Positions 19,901-26,605 of a stretch of DNA of 45,706 nt are shown one piece after another. The stretch's first letter is position 1. The number at the start of each line of letters is the position of its first letter. Location: positions 1 to 45,706 of the forward strand of contig JAJPHH010000184.1 of NCBI GenBank assembly GCA_021325385.1, read 5' to 3'. Made by a program: the position numbers and the translations under genes. This stretch comes from Alphaproteobacteria bacterium (GTDB taxonomy: Bacteria > Pseudomonadota > Alphaproteobacteria > Rhizobiales > Beijerinckiaceae). A model generated the notes under the pieces. It made no database searches. It was not told where the DNA came from and was given only the letters and a program-made list of their open reading frames with translations.

Positions 19901-20328
19901 TCATTCCTGCCGGCGGCGCCATTCCCAGCGCGCCCGAACCGCTGCCGGAGAGCATGGCTTACGACGCGGCCAAGCGTCGCCTCGTCATCGGCAAGGGCTT
20001 CGTCGAGAACGTCACGCCCGCCATGCGATCTTATGAGATTTCCGGCAAAAACGTGCTCGACCAGTGGTTCAGCTACCGTCGCCGCGATCGCACCAAGCCA
20101 GTGATCGGCGATAGGCGGCCGCCCTCGCCACTTGAGAAAATCCAGCCAGACGGCTGGCTCGCCGAATACACCGAAGATCTCCTGAATCTCCTCCACGTTC
20201 TCGGCCGGCTCATCGCGCTTGAACCGCGGCAGGCGGACCTGCTCGACCGGATTGTGGCGGGGCCGCTTGTCGTTCTGGGCCCCGGCGAACAGGAATCGGG
20301 GACAACGGACGACGAGTCGTCGCAATAG
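16951..20328 (+). CDS. single-chain restriction-modification enzyme (N-terminal nuclease plus N6-adenine methylase, type ISP/IIG-like)
   Basis: A 1125-residue protein joining cleavage and methylation. Near residues 86-103 is a PD-(D/E)XK nuclease core: RPDYAVS (Asp87), then FIEIKAPSKG (Glu101, Lys103). Around residue 347 SYYTPPEVV opens the amino-methyltransferase. The SAM-binding motif DPAVGTGTF lies near 383-391 and the catalytic NPPY near 507-510 (VIGNPPYKEK), typical of gamma-class N6-adenine methylases. The C-terminal half should be the target-recognition domain. No helicase motifs are seen, so it is not a classical translocating type ISP enzyme such as LlaGI. The start is uncertain: TTG at 16951 or TTG at 16996, neither with a good ribosome binding site. 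Bases about 19150-19560 look less GC-rich than the rest. Confidence 0.9.
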   Translation: MGSPKNQHWIESGRSLQKSTFAGIVSAFGAEARAKLDNPAVSGAPEDQLRAPLEALFQRLAALDDLAPGGLSLVGESRLANLQTRPDYAVSVNNALVGFIEIKAPSKGCDPRKFSDPHDKEQWGKLKSLPNVVYTDGNGFSLWRNGELAAKIVLLEGDIETSGTKLKAPETLRALVADFLSWAPQAPTSVKALAQTSARLCRLLREEVLEQMAAGHVSLTLLKKDWRKLLFPDASDEQFADGYAQAVTFGLLMARAFDISLKDGVELAAIKLKKSNTLIGAALNLLTEDEANQQSLKTSLGTLTRVLNEVNWSTLSKDKPEAWLYFYEYFLEVYDNRLRKLTGSYYTPPEVVSAMTRLVDQALRGPLFERAAGLASSDVTLADPAVGTGTFLLGALRRIAENVEKDQGPGAVGPAIAAAAKRLFGFELQFGPFAVAQLRLLAEMRALTKTTGKKASAPELNLYITDTLGNPFVEDEQFLHIVEPIAKSRREANRVKREQPITVVIGNPPYKEKAEGRGGWIERGAGGDLHAPLDRWKAPPEWGVGAHGKHLKNLYVYFWRWATLKVFGSGRFAATGQPDTDEEGIVCFITVAGFLNGPGFEKMRDDLRRTCSDIWVIDCSPEGHQPDVPTRIFQGVQHPVCIVLAARRLGKAESKAARVRFRSLPGGKREQKFAALAALSLDDESWVDCPEDWRAPFLPHVGGKWGDFAPLQSLFSFAGPGVMPGRTWAIAPDRETLLKRWSALIAEKDLSRKEVLFHPQMRKGKVASRHIAKTVEQHLGTILTRNVSVKNDTGACPSPIRYSFRSFDRQWLIGDARLLNDPRPKLWSAYSNKQIFITALEAYAPKSGPALTLTSLIPDQDHYKGSFGGRVYPLWTDAPGKKPNVRADMLQALAKALGAAVSAEDLVTYIAAVMAHPAFTMRFHTDLVRPGLRVPLTADKKLFEEAAALGREVVWLHCYGERFIDPAAGRPKGPPRLAKGEAPFIPAGGAIPSAPEPLPESMAYDAAKRRLVIGKGFVENVTPAMRSYEISGKNVLDQWFSYRRRDRTKPVIGDRRPPSPLEKIQPDGWLAEYTEDLLNLLHVLGRLIALEPRQADLLDRIVAGPLVVLGPGEQESGTTDDESSQ

Positions 20329-20390
20329 CCCGCGCGTTCTGGCAAACTCAGCCGACTGATTTGCTGCGAGACGAGGACAATCCGCCCGCC

Positions 20391-20675
20391 ATGACGCGCA
20401 ATGGTCAATTGGACCTTTTCGGCGAGAGCCAGCCGGAGCTTCCCGGCGTCGAAGGGACGGCCACATCATATCGCGCCGATCCGGACGAGGTGCGCGCCGA
20501 ACTCTTGCGCGTGCTCGCCAAAGTCCGCGCGGCGCAAAGCTTTCCGTGGGACGCGCGCCGCACGCTCTATTGGCGCACCGTTTTTCCGCAGATGACGAAC
20601 TGGCTGCCGGACGACGAGGCCGCGCAATTGCGCTTCGAGTTCGAGACGGAAATCCGGCGGCTGGAAGCATCCTGA
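20391..20675 (+). CDS. small protein with a beta-clamp-like QLDLF motif, unknown function
   Basis: The product is 94 residues from the ATG at 20391; a TTG at 20361 in frame would add ten residues. It begins MTRNGQLDLFGESQPELPG. QLDLF (residues 6-10) matches the consensus pentapeptide that binds the sliding clamp DnaN. The rest is mostly helical and has a conserved-looking part, DPDEVRAELLRVLAKVRAAQ, then FPWDARRTLYWRTVFPQMTNW and LPDDEAAQLRFEFETEIRRL. I do not recognise a named domain. It follows the restriction-modification gene by 62 bases on the same strand, so it could be co-expressed with it. Coding potential looks good; any link to replication or repair is inference from one short motif. 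Confidence 0.7.
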   Translation: MTRNGQLDLFGESQPELPGVEGTATSYRADPDEVRAELLRVLAKVRAAQSFPWDARRTLYWRTVFPQMTNWLPDDEAAQLRFEFETEIRRLEAS

Positions 20676-20956
20676 CGGCGTGGGAAGCGGGCTATGCCGC
20701 GATTTGGCGTGAAAGCGCCCTCGCGCGACAAGTTCGTCCTGAAATCAGAAATTGCGATATTATTTTCGGACGCGCCGCTTTCGACGGCTGCTCGCGACAT
20801 GTCGCCTCCTTGACAAGTCTTCCGGCCGGCGCGCATGGGCCGCTGTTGCAAACAATGGCGGCCCGTGGCGTTAGCGCCAATTTTCAGCATTGAGCGGGGC
20901 TGTGCCAGGAGACTAAAGGCGGGGCGACCAGGCGCGTCCACTCCAGGTACAACCGC

Positions 20957-21064
20957 GTCATGGCCGGGCTTGTCCCGGCCATCCACGCGCCGCCACCGCG
21001 GCGAACGTTCGAATTTTTGCGGCGGCGGATGGGCGTGGATGGCCGGGACAAGCCCGGCCATGAC
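20957..21064. repeat. inverted repeat element with 32-bp arms
   Basis: The arms at 20957-20988 (GTCATGGCCGGGCTTGTCCC and on) and 21033-21064 are perfect reverse complements, separated by 44 bases. Each arm is itself built around GGCCGGGNNNNCCCGGCC. Elements of this sequence type are common between genes in rhizobial genomes (general knowledge, not checked here). The rest of the gap 20676-21167 contains no gene that I can support. Confidence 0.85.
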
Positions 21065-21167
21065 GTGTGAAGATTGCAGAGGCGCTGCACGGTCGCCGCT
21101 TCGGTCTCCCAGACAGCCCCGCGCGTTGCGCGGCCCGTTCGGCCCGCTTGAAGCGCTCCTAGTCTAA

Positions 21168-21581
21168 CTATCCGGCTTTCGGCGCGAACGGGTTCAGCGT
21201 CGGAACGTCGAAGCCGGAAAAATCTCGAACATTGCGGGTCACCACGGTCAAGTTGTGAACTGCGGCGGTCGCCGCGATCATGGCGTCCTCGATGAGATCG
21301 TCGGTCCTGCGATGCATGAGCCGCGCCCAGGCGCGAAAGATTTGCGCATCCATGCTGAGGATGTTGGTGGTCTCGGCGACCTGCTCCAGCCAAGCTTCGA
21401 TCTCGGCCGCCTTGGCTTGATCCTGCTCGCGGGTCATTTCGACGCCCGCCTGAATCTCGCCAATGGTGACGGCGGAAACGTGCAAATCATCGTTTCGTAC
21501 GGCGCGGAGCCAGGCGACCAACGCGCCGTGCGGGCGAGGCCGGCGCAGTTCGGAAATAATATTGGTGTCGAGGAGGTACAT
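21168..21581 (-). CDS. vapC: PIN-domain ribonuclease toxin, VapC/FitB type
   Basis: A 137-residue PIN-domain endoribonuclease toxin, which in this family usually cleaves tRNA or rRNA when free of its antitoxin. The opening MYLLDTNIISELRRP carries the first catalytic Asp (residue 5). VSAVTIGEIQAGVEM supplies the conserved Glu, LIEDAMIAATAAVHNLTVVT the next acidic pair, and TRNVRDFSGFDV the last Asp with the usual NPF ending (LNPFAPKAG). All the expected acidic residues are present, so the enzyme looks active. It starts 6 bases after the antitoxin stop, a normal antitoxin-first operon. Its antitoxin is of the Phd type rather than the FitA type. Confidence 0.93.
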   Translation of the reverse strand: MYLLDTNIISELRRPRPHGALVAWLRAVRNDDLHVSAVTIGEIQAGVEMTREQDQAKAAEIEAWLEQVAETTNILSMDAQIFRAWARLMHRRTDDLIEDAMIAATAAVHNLTVVTRNVRDFSGFDVPTLNPFAPKAG

Positions 21582-21587
21582 CGGCGA

Positions 21588-21845
21588 TCAGGTGAGGCCG
21601 GCGACCTTGCGGCGGCGGCTTCCGCCGCGCGGACGAACCTCGAGATCGCCTCGCGCGCTATCGCTCAAGAGCAATTCCTTCAGCGTAGGCTTGGCCGCCT
21701 GCCTCAGTCTTCGCCAATCGGCGGCAGGGACGAGGACGGCGGCCTCGGCGCCCCGTTTGGTGACGAGCTGCGGGCCCTCCCTCATGCAGGTCTCGAGCAT
21801 TTCACTGAATCGCGCCTTTGCATCTTGGACGGGCCAGGAGCGCAT
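21588..21845 (-). CDS. Phd/YefM-family antitoxin
   Basis: An 85-residue antitoxin and autorepressor for the neighbouring VapC toxin. MRSWPVQDAKARFSEMLETC matches the Phd/YefM N-terminal fold (xWxLQDAKxxFSELv), followed by GPQLVTKRGAEAAVLVPAAD and WRRLRQAAKPTL. The C-terminal tail (LEVRPRGGSRRRKVAGLT) is basic and probably disordered until it wraps the toxin. The ATG at 21845 is preceded by a GTG codon, which is an alternative start; AGAGAGAAA ahead of both can serve as the ribosome binding site. A pair of CTAG palindromes lies 23-42 bases upstream and is a likely operator. Confidence 0.92.
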   Translation of the reverse strand: MRSWPVQDAKARFSEMLETCMREGPQLVTKRGAEAAVLVPAADWRRLRQAAKPTLKELLLSDSARGDLEVRPRGGSRRRKVAGLT

Positions 21846-21867
21846 CACTTTCTCTCTTGGAGCATTT

Positions 21868-21887
21868 GACTAGTCAGATAACTAGTT
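21868..21887 (-). promoter_or_regulatory. probable operator of the phd-vapC operon
   Basis: Two palindromes, GACTAGTC (21868-21875) and AACTAGTT (21880-21887), lie 12 bp centre to centre, about one helical turn apart, in an AT-rich patch just ahead of the antitoxin start. Phd/YefM-type antitoxins bind paired short palindromes in this position to repress their own operon. The assignment is by position and symmetry only. Confidence 0.55.
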
Positions 21888-21899
21888 TTCGGCGATGTG

Positions 21900-22366
21900 T
21901 TTGGCAAGGATTCGCAGGGCGCAACAAAACTGCTGCCCGGCGCGACGAAAAAATCTTCTTCCTGAAAATCAGAAAACATGATATCGTCCTTGGCGTGCGC
22001 CAGTCTCGTCAAGACGGGATGCGCAATCCGCGAAATGAGCCTGTTTCACACAGTGGCGGCCCCTGGCGTCGGCGCTGTTTCGCGCGTCGCCGCCGATTCG
22101 AATCGAGGGGGGGACAAACTCAAAATTTGCTTCATCGCTTCCCTCCGAGCGATCAGGACAGAGAATTCTCAAAGGTTTTAGGTCCTTAACTCAAACCGGA
22201 AGGTACGTTTTTCCCGCCAGAACGGTGCAAAACGGCAGAAAAAGGAAATCAAAGGAAGGAAAAGGAAGGAGAAAATTTCCCTCGGCGTCCCTCGAGAGAG
22301 CCGCCGAACGGGCGCGCGAAGCACGCCCTATCGCGCGCGACGACGGAGTGGTCCCGTTTAGGCGCG
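21900..22366. other. intergenic stretch without a supported gene
   Basis: Just under 470 bases lie between the toxin-antitoxin operator and the end of the KAP NTPase region. Open frames here have no recognisable protein features. It contains a purine-rich low-complexity tract at about 22236-22276 (AAGGAAGGAAAAGGAAGGAG). A segment at about 21960-22075 weakly resembles 20737-20880 on the other side of the toxin-antitoxin pair (shared TCCTGAAA-TCAGAAA and TGGCGGCCC-TGGCGT blocks). Confidence 0.4.
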
Positions 22367-22383
22367 GCGCGCTCTCGGCGCGC
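22367..22383 (-). terminator. possible short hairpin downstream of the KAP NTPase gene
   Basis: GCGCGC at 22367-22372 and 22378-22383 can pair around a five-base loop, 40 bases after the stop codon of the minus-strand KAP gene. There is no T-run, so termination is only a suggestion. Confidence 0.25.
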
Positions 22384-22422
22384 TGACGCAACGTAAAACG
22401 CGCGCAATCGCTTGCGGGCTGG

Positions 22423-24483
22423 TCACGCGAAGAGCTGGTACCGCTTCGCCGCCGCCGTGGCGCTGCGCATGTCCGCGCCGGTGATCACGCCGAGATGCAG
22501 GGCGCGCGACGCGCGCAGCGCCGCCTGCAAGGCCGGCGGGCCGGCCGGGTCCTCGAGCGGTCCTTCGCCGCTCTCCGCCAGCAATTGATCGAGCGCGGCG
22601 CGCGCTTCGGCGTCGTCGCTTTGCTCGGCGGCGAGCGCCAGAGCGAGCGCGGCGCGGTTGGCGACCCCGACCCGCGCGAGGCGGTAGACGTTCAAAAAGC
22701 GCTTGACGGCGCGCGGCGTCGACGCCGCCAGCGGCGCGATCGCCGTCAGAGCGGCGGCCTCGCTTGCGCTGATCGGCTCGTTCAGCGACGATTCGCGCGC
22801 ATCCATCGTCGGTTGCGACGGTTCGCCCACGCCTCCGGCGAGCAGTCGAGCGGCCAATCGCTCGCCGCCCACCTCGCCGGCGCCGCGGACGTTGAATGCG
22901 ATCTGGAACAACCGCTCCATCCGCGCCCGAAAAGCGGCGTCGTCGCCAAAAGCAGGCCGAAGCGAGGCTGGATCGAAGGCGCAGAGCGCGACGAACCCGC
23001 GGCCAAGCAAAGAATGAACGGTCTCGATCGCGGCGCGGGCTGCGCCCGCCGGCAGCGCGTCGAGATTGTCGATCGCCAGAACGATCCGCGTCGGCGTCTG
23101 GAGCGCCGGCGACGGCGCCAGGCTGACCGGCGGCGGGCCCGCTTGCGGCTGCCCGGCGATCAGTTTGTCCAGCGCCGCCAAAAAGGCGCGGGCGGCCGCT
23201 TCCGGCGCCGCGGCGGGCTCCAGGAACGAAGGCGTCGACCCCGGCGAGGGCGCGCTCCCGCCCAGCGAGCGCGCCCGTTTCTCCGCCGCCTCGGCGTGGC
23301 GGGCGGCCGCCTCCGCTTCGGCGGTCAATGCGGCGATGCGGCGGTTGACGCGCGCCAAGGCCGCGTCGAGGTCGCGACTGCGCTCGCGCACGTCGAAATT
23401 GAGGAGCCTGACGCCGCGCAGCAGGCTCGCCGCGAAAACAGACGCGCGCCAAAGGTTGAGCGCCAGCGCCAGCGCGCCGAAAAGGACGAAGGCGAGAACG
23501 ACGTCGTCGATCCATCCGCCATGCGCCGTCAGCCAGGCGCCGACCGAGGCCCCGGGCGCGCCCAAGCCGGTCAGCCAGGCCGACACTGCGGGGTTGCGCA
23601 ATTGCGCCACGCCGAAGGCGAGAGCGAAGAATACGATCGCCGACAGAAGCAGCCGGGCCTGGCTGCGGTACGCCCACAGCGCGCGCAACGCGACAGCGGC
23701 CCATGTGCCGCCGCCGGCGCCGGCGAGATCGCGGACCAGATCCTTGAAATTGGCGATCGGATCGCCGTTGGCGAGATCGAAACGGCGCAGCCGGGCTTCG
23801 ATCCGGCTGCGGCTTTGGCGCGCGTAGACGTCGACGCGCGAACCCGGCGTTTCGAACAATACGACTTCGCTCACCCGCGCGCGCCGCGCTTCGGTTTCGT
23901 CGCGCGCCTGGCGTTCGCTCTCGAGCCGGCGGCGGGCCTCGTCGTGCCGCTCCATGGCCTTGCTCGCGGCGACATGCGGATCGGCGCCGGCATGGGCGGC
24001 TTCGTCGGCCAGCGCGGAATAGTTGCGGCCGTCGCCGAAGTCCCGAGTCAATGCAGCGTAGGTCGCCGCGGCGATTGCGGTCGCCGGCTCGCCGCCGATC
24101 GCAGCCGCGTCGATCGGCGCGACGACGATCTCGCCGGCGAAAGGCCCGCTTGTGGTCCGCGCCGCGGCGCTCAGCGACTCGATTCCGGCGACGATGCGGT
24201 CGAGGGCGAAGCTCTTGCCCGCGCCGGACGGGCCGACAATGGCGATCATCATCGGCGTCTGCGCCTGGCGATGGGCGATCACCTCGACGAGCGGCCGAAT
24301 CGCGTTGGACAGGTCGAGAAGGTCCGGGCCCTGGATTGCGTCGGCGATGAAGGGCGCGGCCCGGTCCACAATGGGCGGAATCGTCTCGTCGACCGGTTCA
24401 GCCGACTCGGGGGCGGGCAGGGGCGCGTTCAACACCTTCCTCCGTGAATGGTCCGGGGCGGCCGTCGGCGGCTTTCGCGGCAT
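22423..24483 (-). CDS. KAP-family P-loop NTPase, membrane-anchored
   Basis: A 686-residue protein with the KAP NTPase layout, in which membrane helices are inserted inside the P-loop domain. The ATG at 24483 (MPRKPPTAAP) is preferred over an upstream TTG at 24510; neither has a strong ribosome binding site. Walker A is IVGPSGAGKSFAL, at about residues 82-94. After a charged helical part (RRLESERQARDETEARRARV) come two hydrophobic segments, LLLSAIVFFALAFGVAQL and VVLAFVLFGALALALNL. A coiled-coil-like region (AEAEAAARHAEAAEKRAR) precedes Walker B, RIVLAIDNLDAL. The C-terminal part has TPRAVKRFLNVYRLAR, a typical KAP feature. Known KAP proteins include phage-exclusion PifA and animal Kidins220; the job of this one is unknown. 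It stands alone between the toxin-antitoxin pair and hisE. Confidence 0.82.
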   Translation of the reverse strand: MPRKPPTAAPDHSRRKVLNAPLPAPESAEPVDETIPPIVDRAAPFIADAIQGPDLLDLSNAIRPLVEVIAHRQAQTPMMIAIVGPSGAGKSFALDRIVAGIESLSAAARTTSGPFAGEIVVAPIDAAAIGGEPATAIAAATYAALTRDFGDGRNYSALADEAAHAGADPHVAASKAMERHDEARRRLESERQARDETEARRARVSEVVLFETPGSRVDVYARQSRSRIEARLRRFDLANGDPIANFKDLVRDLAGAGGGTWAAVALRALWAYRSQARLLLSAIVFFALAFGVAQLRNPAVSAWLTGLGAPGASVGAWLTAHGGWIDDVVLAFVLFGALALALNLWRASVFAASLLRGVRLLNFDVRERSRDLDAALARVNRRIAALTAEAEAAARHAEAAEKRARSLGGSAPSPGSTPSFLEPAAAPEAAARAFLAALDKLIAGQPQAGPPPVSLAPSPALQTPTRIVLAIDNLDALPAGAARAAIETVHSLLGRGFVALCAFDPASLRPAFGDDAAFRARMERLFQIAFNVRGAGEVGGERLAARLLAGGVGEPSQPTMDARESSLNEPISASEAAALTAIAPLAASTPRAVKRFLNVYRLARVGVANRAALALALAAEQSDDAEARAALDQLLAESGEGPLEDPAGPPALQAALRASRALHLGVITGADMRSATAAAKRYQLFA

Positions 24484-24617
24484 TATGGACGCTGGGCGCG
24501 CGCCGCGCAAAGCCGCCAGGCGGCGGCCGTGCGACAGATTTCAGCGGAGCGGCTTTTCTATGGCCGTCTCAATCATATGGCGAAAGGTCGCGGCGCGGAG
24601 CGCTCGCTTGAAGCCGC

Positions 24618-24998
24618 TTAGTTCTTCGAGACGCCGTGGCGGCGGCCGTGCAGCACAGTCAAGCGCCGCGCCTGCGCGCTCACTGCGCTCTTAGGCAATT
24701 TTTCCGCGATCCCATAGATGCGCTCGCGGCGATCGATCTCGCCGAGCACGGAATCGGGCGTGACGCCGCATTCGGCCCAGAGCACAGCGAGATGGTAGAG
24801 TAGATCGGCGCTTTCGAGAACGACCGCTTCGCGTTTCATCTGGACCGCGTCGAGGCCGACCTCGACCGCCTCTTCCGCCAGCTTCTTGGCCATCTTCTGT
24901 ACGCCGTCGCGAAACAGTTTCGACGTGCGCGACAATGACGGGTCGCGCTCACGGGCGGCCAAAACGGAAGAATACAGACGCTCCAGCGAATCGCTCAT
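24618..24998 (-). CDS. hisE: phosphoribosyl-ATP pyrophosphatase HisE
   Basis: HisE hydrolyses phosphoribosyl-ATP to phosphoribosyl-AMP and pyrophosphate, the second step of histidine synthesis. The 126-residue product fits the MazG-like all-alpha fold: LERLYSSVLAARERDPSLSR at the start, then KLFRDGVQKMAKKLAEEAVE, whose EExxE acidic set binds magnesium, and ESADLLYHLAVLWAECGV with the second acidic site (E...D). It is slightly longer than typical HisE (about 105 residues) because of a basic tail (SAQARRLTVLHGRRHGVSKN). It lies 67 bases after purQ on the same strand rather than in a visible his operon. A general MazG-type pyrophosphatase cannot be excluded, but the pattern favours HisE. Confidence 0.83.
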   Translation of the reverse strand: MSDSLERLYSSVLAARERDPSLSRTSKLFRDGVQKMAKKLAEEAVEVGLDAVQMKREAVVLESADLLYHLAVLWAECGVTPDSVLGEIDRRERIYGIAEKLPKSAVSAQARRLTVLHGRRHGVSKN

Positions 24999-25065
24999 CA
25001 GACAATGATACTCTCGCGAAATCGTAAATCATTCGGAAAACGCCGAAGGCGCCGGTTGAGGTCCG

Positions 25066-25746
25066 TCAGGCCGCCAGACTCTCGAAGAGGCCGCGTCCGT
25101 CGGTCCCGCCGACCAGGGGGTCGATCACGTTCTCGGGATGGGGCATCAGGCCGAGAATGTTGAAGTCGCCGCCATAGATTCCGGCGATGTCGTGCGTGGA
25201 GCCGTTGGGATTGGCGGCGCCCGCCTGGCCGGCGGCGTCGCAATAACGGAACGCCACTCGACCTTCGTCTTCGAGACGCCGGATCGTCTCATCGTCGGCT
25301 TCGAAATTGCCTTCGCCATGCGCAATGGCGAATTTCAGCACTTGACCCGGCGCGTAGGCGCGGGTGAACGGGGTCTGGACGTTCTCGACGCGCAAATGCT
25401 GCATCCTGCAGATGAAGCGCATCTCGGAATTGCGCATCAACACGCCGGGCAGCAGGCCCGCCTCGCAGAGGATCTGGAAACCGTTACAGATGCCGAGCGT
25501 CAAGCCGCCGCGCCGCGCGTGCTCGCGCACCGCCGCCATGATCTTGGCGCGCGCGGCGATCGCGCCGCAACGGAGATAGTCGCCATAGGAAAAGCCGCCG
25601 GGCAGAACGACCAGATCGGTTCCGGCCGGCAATTCGCTCTCCTGGTGCCAGACAATGCTCGGCGCGACGCCGCTGATGCGATGAATCGCGCGGGCGACGT
25701 CGCGTTCGCGGTTCGAGCCGGGAAACAGGATGACGGCGGCGCGCAT
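25066..25746 (-). CDS. purQ: phosphoribosylformylglycinamidine synthase subunit PurQ
   Basis: PurQ is the glutaminase subunit of FGAM synthase. It releases ammonia from glutamine for PurL, with PurS as the third subunit, in step four of de novo purine synthesis. The 226 residues show the class I glutamine amidotransferase triad: the nucleophilic Cys in LTLGICNGFQILCEAGLLPG, and the His and Glu in LGLMPHPENVIDP. The start MRAAVILFPGSNRERDVARA is the family signature. The length is normal for the small PurQ type, which requires separate PurS and PurL. purS precedes it by 31 bases; purL is not in this window. Confidence 0.96.
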   Translation of the reverse strand: MRAAVILFPGSNRERDVARAIHRISGVAPSIVWHQESELPAGTDLVVLPGGFSYGDYLRCGAIAARAKIMAAVREHARRGGLTLGICNGFQILCEAGLLPGVLMRNSEMRFICRMQHLRVENVQTPFTRAYAPGQVLKFAIAHGEGNFEADDETIRRLEDEGRVAFRYCDAAGQAGAANPNGSTHDIAGIYGGDFNILGLMPHPENVIDPLVGGTDGRGLFESLAA

Positions 25747-25777
25747 CGATTGACGAAGTCCAGGCAGACCAATCGGT

Positions 25778-26017
25778 CTAGACGAATTCGACGGCGTAGT
25801 TTTCGACGATCAGATTCGCAAGAAGTTTCTCGCAAGCCGCGCGCAATCGCCGCTCCGTGGTCTCGCGGTCGGGCGCGTCGATTTCGATGTCGAAAACCTT
25901 GCCTTGGCGAACGCTGGCGACCCCCTCGACGCCGAGCGAGGCGAGGGCGCCTTCGATCGCCTTGCCTTGCGGATCGAGCACGCCGCTTTTCAGGGTGACG
26001 ACGACGCGCGCCCTCAT
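25778..26017 (-). CDS. purS: phosphoribosylformylglycinamidine synthase subunit PurS
   Basis: A 79-residue structural subunit that bridges PurQ and PurL. MRARVVVTLKSGVLDPQGKA is the PurS signature, followed by ALASLGVEGVASVRQGKVFD, EIDAPDRETTERRLRAACEK and LLANLIVENYAVEF, giving the expected beta-alpha-beta-beta-alpha-beta pattern at the family's normal size. It is the first purine gene of the purS-purQ pair here. A purC gene often precedes it in related bacteria but is absent upstream, where ptsN lies. Confidence 0.96.
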   Translation of the reverse strand: MRARVVVTLKSGVLDPQGKAIEGALASLGVEGVASVRQGKVFDIEIDAPDRETTERRLRAACEKLLANLIVENYAVEFV

Positions 26018-26047
26018 AACCCGACGCTCGCCGCGGCGCCGCGAATT

Positions 26048-26512
26048 TTACGCCGCATGGGAGGTCTGCTCCTCGGTGAGGAGAGAGAACAAGGCCGCGG
26101 GGTCGCGGGTTTTGCGCAGCTTGGCCGCCCGGCCGGATTCGCGCAAAGCCCGCGCGATGAGCGCCAGCGCCTTCAAATGATCGGCGCCGGCGTTTTCAGG
26201 CGCGATCAGCAGGAAGAGAAGGTCGACCGGCAGGCCGTCCAACGCCTCGTAGTCGATGGGCCGCTCCAGCCGGGCGAAAATGCCGAATATCCGGCCGCAT
26301 TTCGCCATTTTCCCGTGCGGAATCGCGATTCCGTCGCCAACGCCCGTAGAGCCCAGCCTTTCGCGTTGCAGGAGAGAATCGAAGATTTCGCGCGCCGACA
26401 GGCCTGACACTTTAGCCGCTCGCTCGCTCAATTCCTGCAAAGCTTGCTTCTTGCTGTTGACCCGTAACGCTCCGATCACCGCGTCGGGCGCGAGAATTTC
26501 ACTGAGCGGCAT
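26048..26512 (-). CDS. ptsN: nitrogen PTS regulatory protein EIIA-Ntr
   Basis: PtsN is the output protein of the nitrogen phosphotransferase chain (PtsP to NPr to PtsN). It acts by binding regulatory targets such as potassium systems or sensor kinases rather than by moving sugar. The 154-residue protein has the EIIA fructose/mannitol fold: MPLSEILAPDAVIGALRVNS, KKQALQELSERAAKVSGLSA, LLQRERLGSTGVGDGIAIPH with the phosphorylated His in IPHGKMAKC, then YEALDGLPVDLLFLLIAPEN. It closes the rpoN-hpf-ptsN order that is conserved in proteobacteria. No sugar-transport domains are attached. Confidence 0.96.
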   Translation of the reverse strand: MPLSEILAPDAVIGALRVNSKKQALQELSERAAKVSGLSAREIFDSLLQRERLGSTGVGDGIAIPHGKMAKCGRIFGIFARLERPIDYEALDGLPVDLLFLLIAPENAGADHLKALALIARALRESGRAAKLRKTRDPAALFSLLTEEQTSHAA

Positions 26513-26605
26513 GCTTGTCTCTAAGTTGATCTTCGCTTGGCGCCGCTGTCTCTCGCTCTAAGAGAATTGGCGACTTAGGTTCCTGCATCTTTGGCGCCGC
26601 AGCCG

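Noticed and set aside
22236..22276. Purine-rich AAGGAAGG tract as a functional site
   Set aside because: It is low-complexity sequence with no symmetry and no nearby start it could serve.
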